From Ciona savignyi (lineage: Eukaryota; Chordata; Ascidiacea; Phlebobranchia; Cionidae), in contig CH002963.1 of assembly GCA_000149265.1 (NCBI GenBank), forward strand, positions 311,496-375,495: DNA of 64,000 nucleotides. Reading direction: 5' to 3'. Below are positions 20,413 through 31,447 of the stretch, in pieces. The position numbers were made by a program, and so were the translations under genes. Position 1 is the stretch's first letter; each line of letters opens with the position of its first letter. The notes under the pieces are model-generated. The model was not told the DNA's origin and searched no databases. It saw only the letters and a program-made list of their open reading frames with translations.

Positions 20413-23224
20413 ATGGAAGTAGTTGAACCAACAACCGACGAGCTTGATTTCAGTGATGAAAGCGACGATCTTGAAACTCCGCTTCAAATATGGAGAAAAC
20501 TTACCAGTCTAAACGGAAACGATGCGATAAAAACTACTGATTTACCCGAGGTTCATACTACTTCTGGACAAGACCTTAAAATTGTCCTAGAAATTAGTGG
20601 TAAAAGTGCTAAAACGGATGTTCGGCCAATAAAGAAAAAACTTGTCAAAATCCAGTCCAATAGGAACCGCAGACCAAAGAAACGTGCTGTCCGACCAGCA
20701 AAGCAGGATTTTTTCATCGACGACGATTCACCCCCTGTGGTTGAAGAAAGTAGCAATGTTTCGCTTTACTCCCTGAGGAGTAGTCGAATTAAGAAAGCTC
20801 GACAACTCGATGATGATGGTTCGGAAGTTGTGACGTCAAAACAAAGCAGATCTCGAAGGAAGAAACGTGGAGTCGGTTCCTCACTACTGGATACTCCACA
20901 GTATGAAGGTAGGATCACATAACAGTTGTACTGATAGGATAGGATATTGATGTTTATCCCCGTGAATGGGAAAACCAAGAGGTTTAACACACAGGCAATC
21001 GTCAGATCACCTAGCGCCCATCGTCGCGTTACTTGAGCTATTGCAGTGTGTTGTGTACGATTCACACGTTCTTTAAATTTAGAAGAACCCATTAATCCGT
21101 TGGGTTCAGGCAATGTCCGTAAAATGCCTTACCCAAGGACACAACCGACAAGCTAGCGGACCAGTTTCGAACCTGCAGATCACGTCATAGCTGTACTGAT
21201 CACGTCACAGTTGTACTGATCACGTCACAGTTGTACTGATCACGTCACAGTTGTACTGATCACATCACAGCTGTACTGGTCACGTCACAGTTGTACTGAT
21301 CACGTCACAGTTGTACTGATCACGTCACAGCTGTACTGGTCACGTCACAGCTGTACTGGTCACGTCACAGTTGTACTGGTCACGTCACAGTTGTACTGAT
21401 CACGTCACAGTTGTACTGGTCACGTCACAGCTGTACTGATCACGTCACAGCTGTACTGGTCACGTCACAGCTGTACTGGTCACGTCACAGTTGTACTGGT
21501 CACGTCACAGTTGTACTGGTCACATCTCGGTTGTATTGACCACGTCACAGTATGTGACATACAATACACAGCCACGGTAACCCGATGGTGGAACGAGGTA
21601 ATCTGGTCATTGCCTGTGTCATAAACCGCCTTGTGTATTATCGCACACAACACAAAAATACTACAAGAACCCCAACTTGCGTTTTCTTAAACATTTCAAT
21701 CATACACAACACACTGCAATAGCTGTGGTTACTCGACGGTGGGCGTGAGGTAATCTCTCGATTAGCCGTGTGAGAGCTTTCCATCTTTCCAGCGTTTTTC
21801 CATTTACGGGTATAAAACATAAATATCCTAAGTCACGTATTTTTTCCAAGACGAGGCAATACCGAAGACACCTGGATCTCCACAGCGCCATCTCGCGGTC
21901 GAGGATAGTGACAGCGCAACGGATTGTGACGAAGCTCTTACAGAAATCGATGGTTTCGTGACGGTGGTAAATCCGGTTGAGCGAGACGCCGATAAACCAC
22001 CGGAAAAACGCTCCCCCGAAAACCCAGAGAACCCAACCGCCTTGCATGACATTTTCTTTAACTCGAAAGAGAGCACGCCGAAAAAGCCACCTCCCCGACA
22101 ACTGCTCAAACAAAAAAGACCTCCGCGACGAAAAGTAGACCCTGCTGGTAAAGCATTTGTTCTAAACACCTCGTTTTTTTAACTTTAGTTAAAATGCCAG
22201 TGCAATTCTTCCTTTAACAATATTTTTGCGTCCAACCTAACTCTTTTAAGACGCGTTCTGTTTTAATTTGTCCAAATTGAAGGAACGTATTAATCACACA
22301 CAACACATTGCAGTAAACCCGACGGTGGGCATGAAGTTTTTGAAGATTCATTTACCCCTCTAATAACGCCCTTGTGTTTTTCCATTCATTTGAATCAAAT
22401 CGGCGTCCGGCCCATTCATAGGTTTATAATAAAACGGAGGTAGCGGCGAATTTAGAGGTTCTGGATTCGAACCTTTGCCCGGTGCAAAATACTACAATTT
22501 CAACCCTGGGCCACTATCCCGGATCCATGATAGCTTCATCAGGGCGCTGAAGTAACGGGCCATTAATGGTCTAAATTCCTTGTCCCGGAGCTATACCGTG
22601 GACCCATTCATACTAAAGTAATGTTTCATGACCTACATTCCTGGTCCCAGTGCTACCATGGACCCATCTATACTAATGTAATGTAGCATGACCTACATTC
22701 CTGGTCTCAGTGCTACCATGGACCCACTCATACTAATATAATGTATCATGGTCTACATTCCTGGACCCAGTGGTACCATGGACCCATCCATACTAATGTA
22801 ATGTATCATGGTCTACATTCCTGGACCCAGTGCTACCATGGACCCATCCATACTAATGTAATGTATCATGGTCTACATTCCTGGACCCAGTGCTACCATA
22901 AACCCACCCATATTAATGTAATGTATCATGGTCTACATTTCTGGTCTCAGTGCTACCATGGACCCACTCATACTAATGTAATGTATTATGGTCTACATTC
23001 CTGGACCCAGTGCTACCATGGACCCACTCATACTAATATAATGTATCATGGTCTACATTCCTGGACCCAGTGCTACCATGGACCCACCCATACTAATGTA
23101 ATGTAACCGTGTAACACCGACATACGTTGCAGATGCAGGCTGTCATGCCGATAACGAACCAACGGATACAAAGTGCGATTCGAAGTCTTTATGGGATGAT
23201 GACACTCTATGGAACAGCGTATAG
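20413..23224 (+). CDS. Unrecognised disordered charged protein, three exons
   Basis: Exons 20413-20908, 21851-22147 and 23133-23224 join in phase to give 294 aa; all splice sites are GT-AG and the last exon ends at TAG. The start is ATG after an A-rich leader, 17 nt downstream of an acceptor-like TTTTTTAG. The protein has no membrane segment or catalytic motif I can see. Residues 1-25 are acidic (DELDFSDESDDLE), 75-100 are strongly basic (KKKLVKIQ, RRPKKRAVRPAK), 115-150 mix acidic and basic patches with a second basic cluster (SRSRRKKRG). The central part is rich in S/TP sites (PKTPGSPQ, ESTPKKPPPRQ). The C-terminus ends SLWDDDTLWNSV, with two tryptophans in an acidic patch, which looks like a short binding motif. 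This fits a nuclear protein regulated by phosphorylation, but that is inference. Introns 1 and 2 each contain a minisatellite. Confidence 0.65.
20941..21177 (+). repeat. Family B repeat, good copy
   Basis: Runs from GATGTTTATCCCCGTGAATG through GCAATCGTCAGATCACCTAG, CTTGAGCTATTGCAGTGTGT and GAACCCATTAATCCGTTGGG to GACCAGTTTCGAACCTGCAG. It leads directly into the 20-bp array that follows. Confidence 0.8.
21180..21550. repeat. 20-bp tandem array, about 18.5 units
   Basis: Unit CACGTCACAGTTGTACTGAT, repeated with an exact 20-bp period and no indels. Almost all variation is at two positions (TTGT/CTGT and GAT/GGT). Each full unit carries CACGTCAC, a TGACGTG-type bZIP site on the other strand. 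It lies in intron 1 of the unrecognised gene, between family B copies. Confidence 0.95.
21551..21640 (-). repeat. Family B fragment
   Basis: TACAATACACAGCCACGGTA and GGAACGAGGTAATCTGGTCA match the minus-strand head of family B. Confidence 0.5.
21683..21835 (-). repeat. Family B fragment upstream of an acceptor
   Basis: CATACACAACACACTGCAAT, GCGTGAGGTAATCTCTCGAT and TTTTTCCATTTACGGGTATA. It ends 15 bp before the exon at 21851. Confidence 0.65.
22275..22400 (-). repeat. Family B fragment
   Basis: GGAACGTATTAATCACACAC, ACACATTGCAGTAAACCCGA and GTTTTTCCATTCATTTGAAT, in intron 2 of the unrecognised gene. Confidence 0.5.
22563..23105. repeat. 60-bp tandem array, nine units
   Basis: Exact 60-bp period, the first unit diverged. 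Shared blocks are TACATTCCTGG, CAGTGCTACCATGGACCCA and ACTAATGTAATGTA. Because 60 is a multiple of three, the plus strand stays open over six units as a 20-residue repeat (YHGLHSWTQC). It sits inside intron 2 of the surrounding gene, ending 27 bp before its last exon. Confidence 0.95.
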
Positions 23225-23228
23225 AAAG

Positions 23229-23337
23229 CTGTCAATCGAAAGGAATGCTGTCAATCAAAAGGAATACTGTCAATTAAAATGAATACTGTTATTCTAAAAA
23301 GAATGATGTCCATCAGAAAAAGGAATTCTGTCAATCA
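23229..23337. repeat. 19-bp degenerate repeat in a 3' UTR
   Basis: CTGTCAATCA-like cores at 23229, 23248, 23267, 23286, 23305 and 23328 with AAAAGGAATA between them. Two more cores follow at about 23447 and 23466. It starts 5 nt after the stop codon of the unrecognised gene. Confidence 0.75.
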
Positions 23338-23436
23338 AAACTTTACTTTTTTTATAATCCCCTTGATATCGTTTATAGCGTCGAATGTTCTCTTTCGGAA
23401 ACGGCAATATATCGAAAAGCATCTGTAATGCTATTA

Positions 23437-23442
23437 AATAAA
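23437..23442 (+). terminator. Polyadenylation signal AATAAA
   Basis: First canonical signal after the stop at 23224, 213 nt downstream. Likely 3' end of the unrecognised three-exon gene. Confidence 0.5.
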
Positions 23443-23873
23443 ACCAGTCAATCAAAAAGCATGGTGTCAATCATAACCTTACCTTTTGTTTTATAAACTC
23501 TTGGGTATTGCTGGAAATATTCTCTGTAGGAATACATAAATTATAAAATTAATGATTTAAAACAAATGCAAAACCCTCACTACGATATGTATCCTTTACA
23601 ATATTATTTGTTTATGTTGTGCATAAGTCGGTAGCGTGTTCTATTCGTTCACACGACCCCGTCTTGAGAGTGAAGTTGAATGATTTAATGTATAGAACTG
23701 TGGGCATTGGTTGAGTTGCTGAATGTTGGTGCTACATAATACAATCAATAACCCATTGTTTGGCGTTTGAAACACAAAACTTCATTCAAGAAGTATTTGT
23801 GTGGAATTACAAAACCGTAAGGTGGCGCTCGTTCCCTGTGAAAACGATTCGTTCACCGCATTTTCAGTCATTC

Positions 23874-23990
23874 ACAGTGGTGTGGCCGAATGGTTTACGC
23901 CGACGATACATGTACCGCTACCTAAATATATAAAAAAAAACGGTCTTAGGGACGAGAACATTAGGAGGTCAAATCTTAGCCCCGATAAAT
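23874..23990 (+). repeat. Family A SINE
   Basis: GTGTGGCCGAATGGTTTACG head, body ending GCCCCGATAAA. It accounts for most of a 106-codon open frame over this stretch. Confidence 0.65.
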
Positions 23991-24140
23991 TAAGTTTATT
24001 CCATCTGCCGATTTGTTTTAGTGGAAAAACAAACGAGCAACCAGCCCAGCCAGTATTTTGCCAATCCTTGGCATTTTATTCTCCATTTCCGTTACCTTAT
24101 CTCCTAATTTCCACTAAATAATTCGGGAACGTCGATTTCC

Positions 24141-24544
24141 ATGTACCTTCCCCGCGCGTCAAGCTTTTGTTCCCGGTCCAAGGTTGCTCCATTAGTCGAG
24201 AGGTAAAAGCACTTTCTAAGTGGCGGAAACTGAGATTTAAAACAAGGCGAAAAATACGAAGCACTGGAAAACAACGTGCTGGGAACCGCCCAACGAAATA
24301 CACGGCTCGACCGAGAGTAAAGTAAACTATTGTAACAGTGCTGGTTGCGCGACGCTTGGGACCTGGATCACTCGGTTTTGTAGCCTTGGTTCTGTGTGCT
24401 CAAACAACAGTGCATTTGAACGTTGTGTTGCGACCGATTCGCACAACACCACACTCAACAAGACTTCGTGCGACGAATTTGAGCCAGCAAAGGCGCGCTT
24501 ATGAGGAAGAGCTGTATAAGGGAAGGAGTTTCGTATACAAGTAA
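24141..24544 (+). CDS. Possible small two-exon transcript, unrecognised
   Basis: An ATG at 24141 (Kozak-like TTTCCATGT) opens 20 codons ending at a donor-like GAGAG/GTAAAAGC (24203). A 136-bp interval then ends in an acceptor (CTATTGTAACAG, 24338). Spliced, the frame continues as a Cys-containing peptide and stops near 24506. Another frame of the second block is open to AAGTAA at 24544, where CAA/GTAAGT could also be a donor. I recognise none of these products. The repeat-free, GC-richer character and paired splice signals are the only support. Confidence 0.18.
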
Positions 24545-25821
24545 GTTGTAATTCGCTTTTTGTATACGTATTTAAGAGTTCGTAATTTTAAAGCATATAA
24601 TTCCTATGTCGTTTAAATGTGACCAAGGTCAGTGTGTTATTTATTGACACACTTTTCTGCTGGTAAACTAATTTTTTTTTGTATAATTTTGTCGTATAAA
24701 CGTAATATTATTAGTTATATGCGTTATAACTGCCATTTTACACTATATTGATAATTGTGTGCCTAAAAGCACGCAGTATACACTATACCGTTAGTTATTT
24801 GCGTTATAGCAGCTATTCGTCTATTTTGGACACAATTTTGCCTTTTGAGGGGCAGGTACATGGACCGCTGTGTTTTGGCTTGCCAAGATTTGCTTTCCAA
24901 ATTGGTTTTAGGGTTGGTGGCACGCGCAAGGTCCCAACATCAATCTAAGGATTCTTCTTTGTGTGTTTGTTGTTGTTATGGCCATGCTTTCTACGATAAA
25001 CAAGCCAAGGGTACTGTCCATGAAACCCATTACCCAATTCGACCACTTTTCTGTCTCCAACATCTAGCACTGGACTTAATCCGTGAAACTATAAATCTCG
25101 CGCGCTTATAAAACGCCAATACACTCGCTTACGGCAGCTAGTATAAACTCATTGTAACTTGTAATTGTGTAAATATAGTAACGACCATTACGATATATGA
25201 AGGGCTTAAAGGTTGTCGACTATTTCTACTGCCAAATACGTCGAAAGACATCGAAATTTGAAAACACATTAATGCTGGCTAATGTAGGCAAGATACCGCT
25301 TGTTTATAAACTTAGTGTTTGCGGGTCAACGCCTGATGCGCTCAAGAAGCGCCTGAAACCGGTTTAAAGCGGATTGACATTGGTGTCAATTGACATATCC
25401 AGTATCACGTCTCGAACTTCGAGTTACAAACTGCTTCGCTTTTAGAACTGTTTACGCGTTTAGTCATGTTCAGCGTTTCGAGACATTTTTGGTTGACAGA
25501 GACCGCGCCGATCGGGACATATGTTCGTTTCTATCGCTTTCCGTGTCTGTGTATTGTATAGCGCGGCCAGAATTAGACCCAGAGTTATCGCGTTCCAGGT
25601 AATACTCGGCGTATCCACTGGACGTGATCGGACAATGGGAAGAATTAAAGTTGCTTGAACGACCGACTGTCAAGTCAACTGGCAACAAAGCATGACTGAT
25701 GGACTGGCTTGACTTGTACCGACACAATTGCCAGGATACCCAATACAGATAGTAGCTTGGATTTCGAGAAGCGTCTTCAAAACAAGATCAGGCGACAAAA
25801 ACGTGCTCGTCGGGGGACACG

Positions 25822-26025
25822 AAAAGGAGGGAAAGGGGGAAAGTGGGGAAGGAGGGAAACTGCTTACTAAAACTATAGAAATTAATTCTAACCCTGTCAC
25901 AAATAATAATTACAACCTAAAAACTAACGTTAACTCTTATCCCCTAAAACCCCAAGGCATAATCTTTGTTTTAATGCGCAGTTTCCCTCTTTCCCCCTTT
26001 AGTTTCCCCCCTTTATCCCGCCTTC
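25822..26025. repeat. Family C MITE copy 6
   Basis: GGGGGAAAGTGGGGAAGGAG and GTTTCCCTCTTTCCCCC are inverted ends. The interior has CTAACGTTAACTCTTATCCC. Confidence 0.7.
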
Positions 26026-26477
26026 TGTTCTTGTTTTCGTCCCATGTACAACCTGCTAGCACATTCATGGATGACGTCAGCAAATTGGAAGATCCAACGG
26101 GATAGGTTACGTTCCCATCCTATTTCGAACACACAGTGACAAAAGCGATTAATTGTTCGAGTTCTATTTCGGTGACAGTTGTTTTCCATATTCCTTTCAC
26201 CTTCTCTCGAACTAAGAGTTGTTTACCATCTTTTAATTGTAAGGGAAGAGTTTTGTCTTGGAATTCCAACTAGCCTAGTGAACCTGTTTGACCTATTTTG
26301 TTATGTTCGTCTGTCTGCCAGCTAAACTTGTATGCTCGTGGAACTGGCTACGAGTTTGTTTGTATGGAATGAACGTATTTTCTTGCTTTTGTATCGTTTC
26401 TCTTATATGAAATAAATGCCTTAATATATAAAGTAATAGCCTTAAATATGACATAATAGCACTGATATAAATATAAA

Positions 26478-26479
26478 TA

Positions 26480-26516
<37 letters not shown>
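26478..26516. repeat. AT microsatellite
   Basis: About 20 AT dinucleotides, preceded by degenerate ATAAATATA. Confidence 0.95.
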
Positions 26517-26519
<3 letters not shown>

Positions 26520-26919
26520 CAAAACTAGTCTTTATATATGTTCGAAACTAGTCCTTTGCCAGTAGGTTGTGTCCTTGAGAAGGCACATAAGGCACATTCA
26601 ATTTTATACTAACAAACAATAATTATGGCAGAATTTGCAAATTATTTAAATCAATATTAACAAAACTAGAACCCTAAAAAGTGTGGGTTAAAGGGCAACC
26701 CAAAACTAAGGGGGCATGGGTGGAATTGTACTAAATGCCCGTGTGGTTAAAACAACAATGCATATCATTACATAAAACAACATATTGTCACATAACTCCA
26801 CATGCATATAGTGGCAAGTTATAAAGTGCTCGTTTATGGGATTACCCCAACACAAGCGATAACGACCAGCAATAAAATACTCAAAGTGCTCAGCAGAACA
26901 CGAAATGCCTGCGACGACC

Positions 26920-27300
26920 TGCTAAACAACGTATGCAGCGATTAGGGTGGGAAGTACGTTTGCGGAGAAGAGGCGGCCATGACTCGCAGTAAATAGGTGC
27001 TGAGCAAGTTTGTTCTGTCTATCCTGGTGTCATATTAACGCTGTAGCTGTGTTTGCCCTAGCATCTTGGGCAACACGCGGGTGTCGTTGGTACAAACAAG
27101 CTCCGGTCGAAGTTCAGTCCACTATCATTCCGCTTCTTCAGCAAACCTCTGTTTAGCGGTTAGTTCAACGATTAACGATCGTCTGATCGCGTTAGAGGAC
27201 GACCCGCAATATGACACTCACGCAAGTCTCGTAAATTCAGACCTTGTTTACTCGTTACGAGTTATAATAGGAATCATTTCCAAGTATCTTACGTTTGTTT
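26920..27300. promoter_or_regulatory. Repeat-free GC-richer island 1
   Basis: Higher GC than its flanks. One frame is open from 27066 to 27302 but has no ATG or splice site. No motif is decisive, so it is only a candidate cis-regulatory or non-coding-RNA segment. Confidence 0.2.
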
Positions 27301-27328
27301 AAGTTCCGTGCAGAATATAGTTCAACGC

Positions 27329-27426
27329 ACGGTGGTTGGCCGAATGGTTAAAGAGGGGAATTATGTGCTGGTTAAAACGGTATCAGTGGGGAGTATCAAC
27401 TGTTCGAAACTTCACCCGTTAAAAAG
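27329..27426 (+). repeat. Family A SINE, diverged
   Basis: GTTGGCCGAATGGTTAAAG head and ACTGTTCGAAACTTCACCCG B-box region. Confidence 0.55.
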
Positions 27427-27764
27427 GTAGAATTGAAATCTCAGGACATCATGCCGGTTTTGCAAAGTCAAAATCACTACATCTGAATATATGTTTTAAT
27501 TTTCTCTAATAGTGTTGGCCCATACTTTAGAATATCCATAAATTGTACACCAATCAACTAAATGCACTTATGGTTATGCTAATCCTCAAATCTTCACCCG
27601 TTAAGAAATAAATAGTTTCAAATCACCTGTACTTTATTTTATTGGGGATTGGTATAACTATCCGTAGTTATAAATTTAGGTATTTTAATGGTGCCGGTTT
27701 ATTTCATCTTTCGAGTTGCTGAAATAAATAAATATACCGAAACTTAATTATTGATTGTTTTAGA

Positions 27765-27862
27765 CGTGTTTTAACAACTGCCGTTTCTTCCCATTTTGCA
27801 AATTTTTATCAAAGGTACTGCTTCGTGTTTTCATCGTGGAAACAAACAATAAAATAATATAA
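27765..27862 (+). repeat. Family D repeat
   Basis: GACGTGTTTTAACAACTGCC followed by TTTTCATCGTGGAAACAAAC and an A-rich end. Confidence 0.6.
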
Positions 27863-28314
27863 GACAACGAGCTTGCCAGTAATGTGACATTTCACCTCGT
27901 GTTACGTGCGTAACCGCGCAGACAGCTTGTCTACACAGAAGTCATTATTACAACTTGCATCAGGATCGTGCGGCATTATGTGACGGAAACATATCTTACC
28001 AATCTCATACAATCAAATGCTAAACGTGTATTAACATTTCACCCGGTTGTAGATATCATTAAAAGGTTAATTGCAGATATTTTCAAAGAATGGTTCGTAA
28101 ACCTAGCTTTAAGATCGTCTAATTTAGCAGTTTAGGTTTGATACAGTTAAATAACTTCGTGCAATTTGAACAAAAACGCCTTTATAACACTTATTTGTAT
28201 TAACACTTTTATTTCATTTTAATCAAAATTCAAATTAAAAATGAATTAAACTAACATTCAGAAACACCTAAAAATTAATTTTATAATGTCTTTATGTTTT
28301 TTTGACTATCTTAT

Positions 28315-28368
28315 CATAGAAAACTATAAAATTTTCATAGAAAACTATAAAATTTTATAGTTTTCTAT
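28315..28368. repeat. Direct repeat plus perfect 32-bp palindrome
   Basis: ATAGAAAACTATAAAATTTT occurs at about 28316-28335 and again at 28337, where it runs on into its own complement. The result is a perfect 32-bp palindrome at 28337-28368 with its centre in AAAATTTT. Confidence 0.95.
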
Positions 28369-28689
28369 AATCTAACAAGATAAGGTTTCTGTTCGTGCTA
28401 TTGTGTTTATACTTAGATTAGCATAATATTTTTTTTTTAAAACGAAGTCCGAATACTTGCAATCCACCATTTTACGTTTTGTGTCAATTTTAATTAGAGC
28501 AGCGTCTCTTCAGTAACCGAAGTTACATTGTTAAATATAACTTCTTCGGAGTTTGGTCTTTGTGCTTAAATTTGCTCAGCCGGGTTAGTCCTTCGATCGA
28601 TTCATTATTGGGGCAAACGGTTGTCAATTTATAAGAATAACAAAGCCACCAAAAGTACCTAAGATTTAGTATTGTCAATAAGGATTCTC

Positions 28690-28960
28690 GCGTATCGGTC
28701 ATGATTAAGGAGTTAGTCGCGATTTCTAAAGGCCCCCTCGGCCGCGTGGACACGAAGAACGTGACATTGCCTGGTTTTCGCCGCACTGTTGCCGCATTTC
28801 AAACGGTAAAGTACATTGTTGTGTGGAAAAAGTGTCAAATAAGCGGCGGGCCCTGTCTCTGCATACACACCATTGTTCTCTTCACCGCCGTTTATTCTCA
28901 TCGAGGAAAGGGAGTTATCTTTACTCTGCAAGCCAATGTGTCTGTGTGTACAGCTTCTGT
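28690..28960. promoter_or_regulatory. Repeat-free GC-richer island 2
   Basis: An ATG at 28701 opens 87 codons, but antisense frames are also open and no family is recognisable. Candidate regulatory or untranslated sequence only. Confidence 0.2.
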
Positions 28961-29578
28961 ATAGCGCTGAATAAGGGTGTGGACAGTTTTCCTAGCCCCA
29001 ACAGAATCAAGTTCATCCGAATTATGCCTTTTTTTAGTCGGCTAAGCAATCATCTAATCGTGACTTTACGATAATACAATCACGACCACCACCCGCTATT
29101 CCCCCCAACGTTTGCACCTACAATAACGGTAGCTTTAACACAAGGACCATCCTAGCAATGACTGGCGAAACTTTGCACTTGGCAGGCAGAGGTTTTATCC
29201 AAACATTGCGTGATAGGATATAAGTCTGGGTGATCAACACGGCACTAAAGCAAACACGGAGTTACAGATTATTAAAACCACCCGTCTGCAAACAAACTGT
29301 AATCTTCGTTTTTTGATCTCCCGATTTATTGCAGGATACAAATCTGCCTCGTAAACTGCTGGTAACCAGGTTAAAAATGACTATTTTTAGCAACTTTTGC
29401 AGCGGTGGGGTTATAACGTAATTATGTCAACCCGAAACACATAGTCATCGGATAATATTTGTTTTTTTTTGGGGGGGAATAGGGGGGTATGATGAGCCAT
29501 CATATTTCAAAGGGTCGTAACCCCACCCTCTCTACAACAATCATTGTTGTTACTTCCAATTGGAATGACATAAATATG

Positions 29579-29644
29579 CTTGGAGTGCGCGACCACCGGA
29601 AAAAGATTGAGACCAACACGTCAGGCCCGCCAACACGCGGATTT
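29579..29644 (+). repeat. 66-bp element, copy 1
   Basis: Matches the reverse complement of 32929-32994 at 63 of 66 positions: identical from CTTGGAGTGCGCGACCACCG through ACACGTCAGGCCCG, three mismatches, then ACACGCGGATTT. Similarity stops sharply at both ends. Confidence 0.85.
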
Positions 29645-30083
29645 ATACGCCATATTGCCGGGAAGCAGGTAAACAATCTTTCAAACACCGCACAATACAA
29701 AATGCTGAGTTATTCCAATGCAACAATTAAGTAATATAATTCAGTAAGCGAAACATGGCTTGCTAGAGAAAAAGGACGATTATACACCTTTACCCCAAAA
29801 TACTTAGAAAATCTTCCATGTTATTTCGACTATAGAACGCAACGCACACTTCCCCATCAATGCATTAAGATATATGGACGGGAAGGGTGTAGATGGAAGG
29901 ATGTTCCGACCCGCAGTAAATACAACGATACGATAGAGGTTGGTTAATTCTCTCTCATCGTATTTTACGATTACATCTACAAACCAACTTACTGGATTAA
30001 ACGCGATACGCATGACGCCAAACGCATGATGTACGCTAAACGCTCGCTTTACGCCAGTAAACTTTAACGACCTTATAATTTAT

Positions 30084-30181
30084 TTTACCGAGCTAAGTTT
30101 CGATCCAACGATATCCTGGCCACCAACACCGTTTTAAATACATGGAACAGTGTTTTACCCATTCGGCCACACAACCGTTCA
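30084..30181 (-). repeat. Family A SINE
   Basis: TTACCGAGCTAAGTTTCGAT at the left and CCCATTCGGCCACACAACCG at the right. Confidence 0.7.
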
Positions 30182-30463
30182 CCGCCCGTTTCAGTCGTCA
30201 CGAGAACGTAATTTAATTCCCTCACGACATCGCTTGATCAAAAAGTTCATAATTCAATCAACTACATTGTTTCCCACTCCACGAATAAGCACCAAAAGTC
30301 GGCTCTTCGTGGCCGATCTCTAAGTCGCGTGCAAACACGGATCGGACCTTGATTAATGGCTCGTTAATAGCCTTGATGTTTTACCACCTGACCTTCGAAA
30401 TCCAAGCGACGTTTAACCCGCAAAACGTTTCTTAATTACTTATTTGTATAGCACCGTCTGCGC

Positions 30464-30524
30464 TCACACCGATTCAGTGCCGATCACGGTAAAATTAGCT
30501 AAACGGTGGTCTGAATCGGTGTGA
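30464..30524. promoter_or_regulatory. Inverted pair of T-box-like sites
   Basis: Perfect 14-bp arms TCACACCGATTCAG (30464-30477) and CTGAATCGGTGTGA (30511-30524) around a 33-base spacer. The outer TCACACC is a T-box half-site core. This could be a paired regulatory site, a hairpin RNA or a decayed transposon end. Confidence 0.35.
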
Positions 30525-30736
30525 ACTTTCAGTTAGTCGTAAATTATCTTTCAATGGATGGATTCACGTTTAAAGCAGCCCAGCTGCTGCCTTACTTACA
30601 CGTTGTATGATTCGAAGCGTTTACGACTTAATAAGCCACATCGCTATAGCCGTAATTTACATCAGTCGCATAATTTTCATTTCATGTGGATAAGTTTAGC
30701 GGTCTCGTCCGCTATATTTAATACTTGAATCCTTTT

Positions 30737-30872
30737 CTTAATGACGTATTTTAACAACTGTTCGTTTTGCCGTCTTTCTCTGGTTCTGTGACGTGATTTA
30801 TTTGCTGTTATTTAAGACAAGATTTATTTTATATGATGTTAGTGCAAAAACTGAATAAATTAAACTAAAAAT
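30737..30872 (+). repeat. Family D repeat
   Basis: ATGACGTATTTTAACAACTG, TTTGCCGTCTTTCTCTGGTT and the TGAATAAATTAAACTAAAA end. Confidence 0.6.
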
Positions 30873-31447
30873 GAGTTATTTTATTAGAACTGTTATTTTG
30901 TCTTAAATAGTGTTTTGATCAACCAATATGAGCTTAACTTCACTCAAATTCTGTATTTGCATCGCTTAATTAACATTAAAACCCATTTTTAATACCTGTG
31001 TTACAATATCTTATCTGAATGTGTCGAAATTGTGTATTGATTAACACGCAATTACCATGTGATCAATATTGATGATAATTGCCTGTCTGTGTCCATCATT
31101 CCCGCTCAAAATCGTTAATAGTTTGCACCACCTGTTCATCTGCGTCATAATTCACACCTAGCAAGGTTTTGTCGATTCAACTTGACTGTAAGATTGCACT
31201 CTGTAAAGTATAGACCTTAATAAGACCAACTTATATACCTTATTAATTCGAAATACGACTATAGTTAACCGTCAATCGACGTATTAAATTAAACAAAATG
31301 TTGTGTGTTAATAATTGAGTTTTCCGTTTGGGTTTCAAATACCACGAAATGCATTATTATCTTTGGTAAACCTGTTAGAATTGCAAGCTTTGGACTAAAA
31401 CTACGACAGCCATTACCAATAATACTTGTGCCAACCCAATATTTTTA

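Noticed and set aside
21180-21550. CRISPR-like array
   Set aside because: Units are contiguous 20-bp repeats with no spacers, in animal nuclear DNA.
22741-23106. 121-codon repetitive ORF over the 60-bp array
   Set aside because: Explained by a period divisible by three; it lies within an intron and is not joined to any exon in phase.
23801-24121. 106-codon frame
   Set aside because: Starts at GTG, and a good part of it is a family A SINE.
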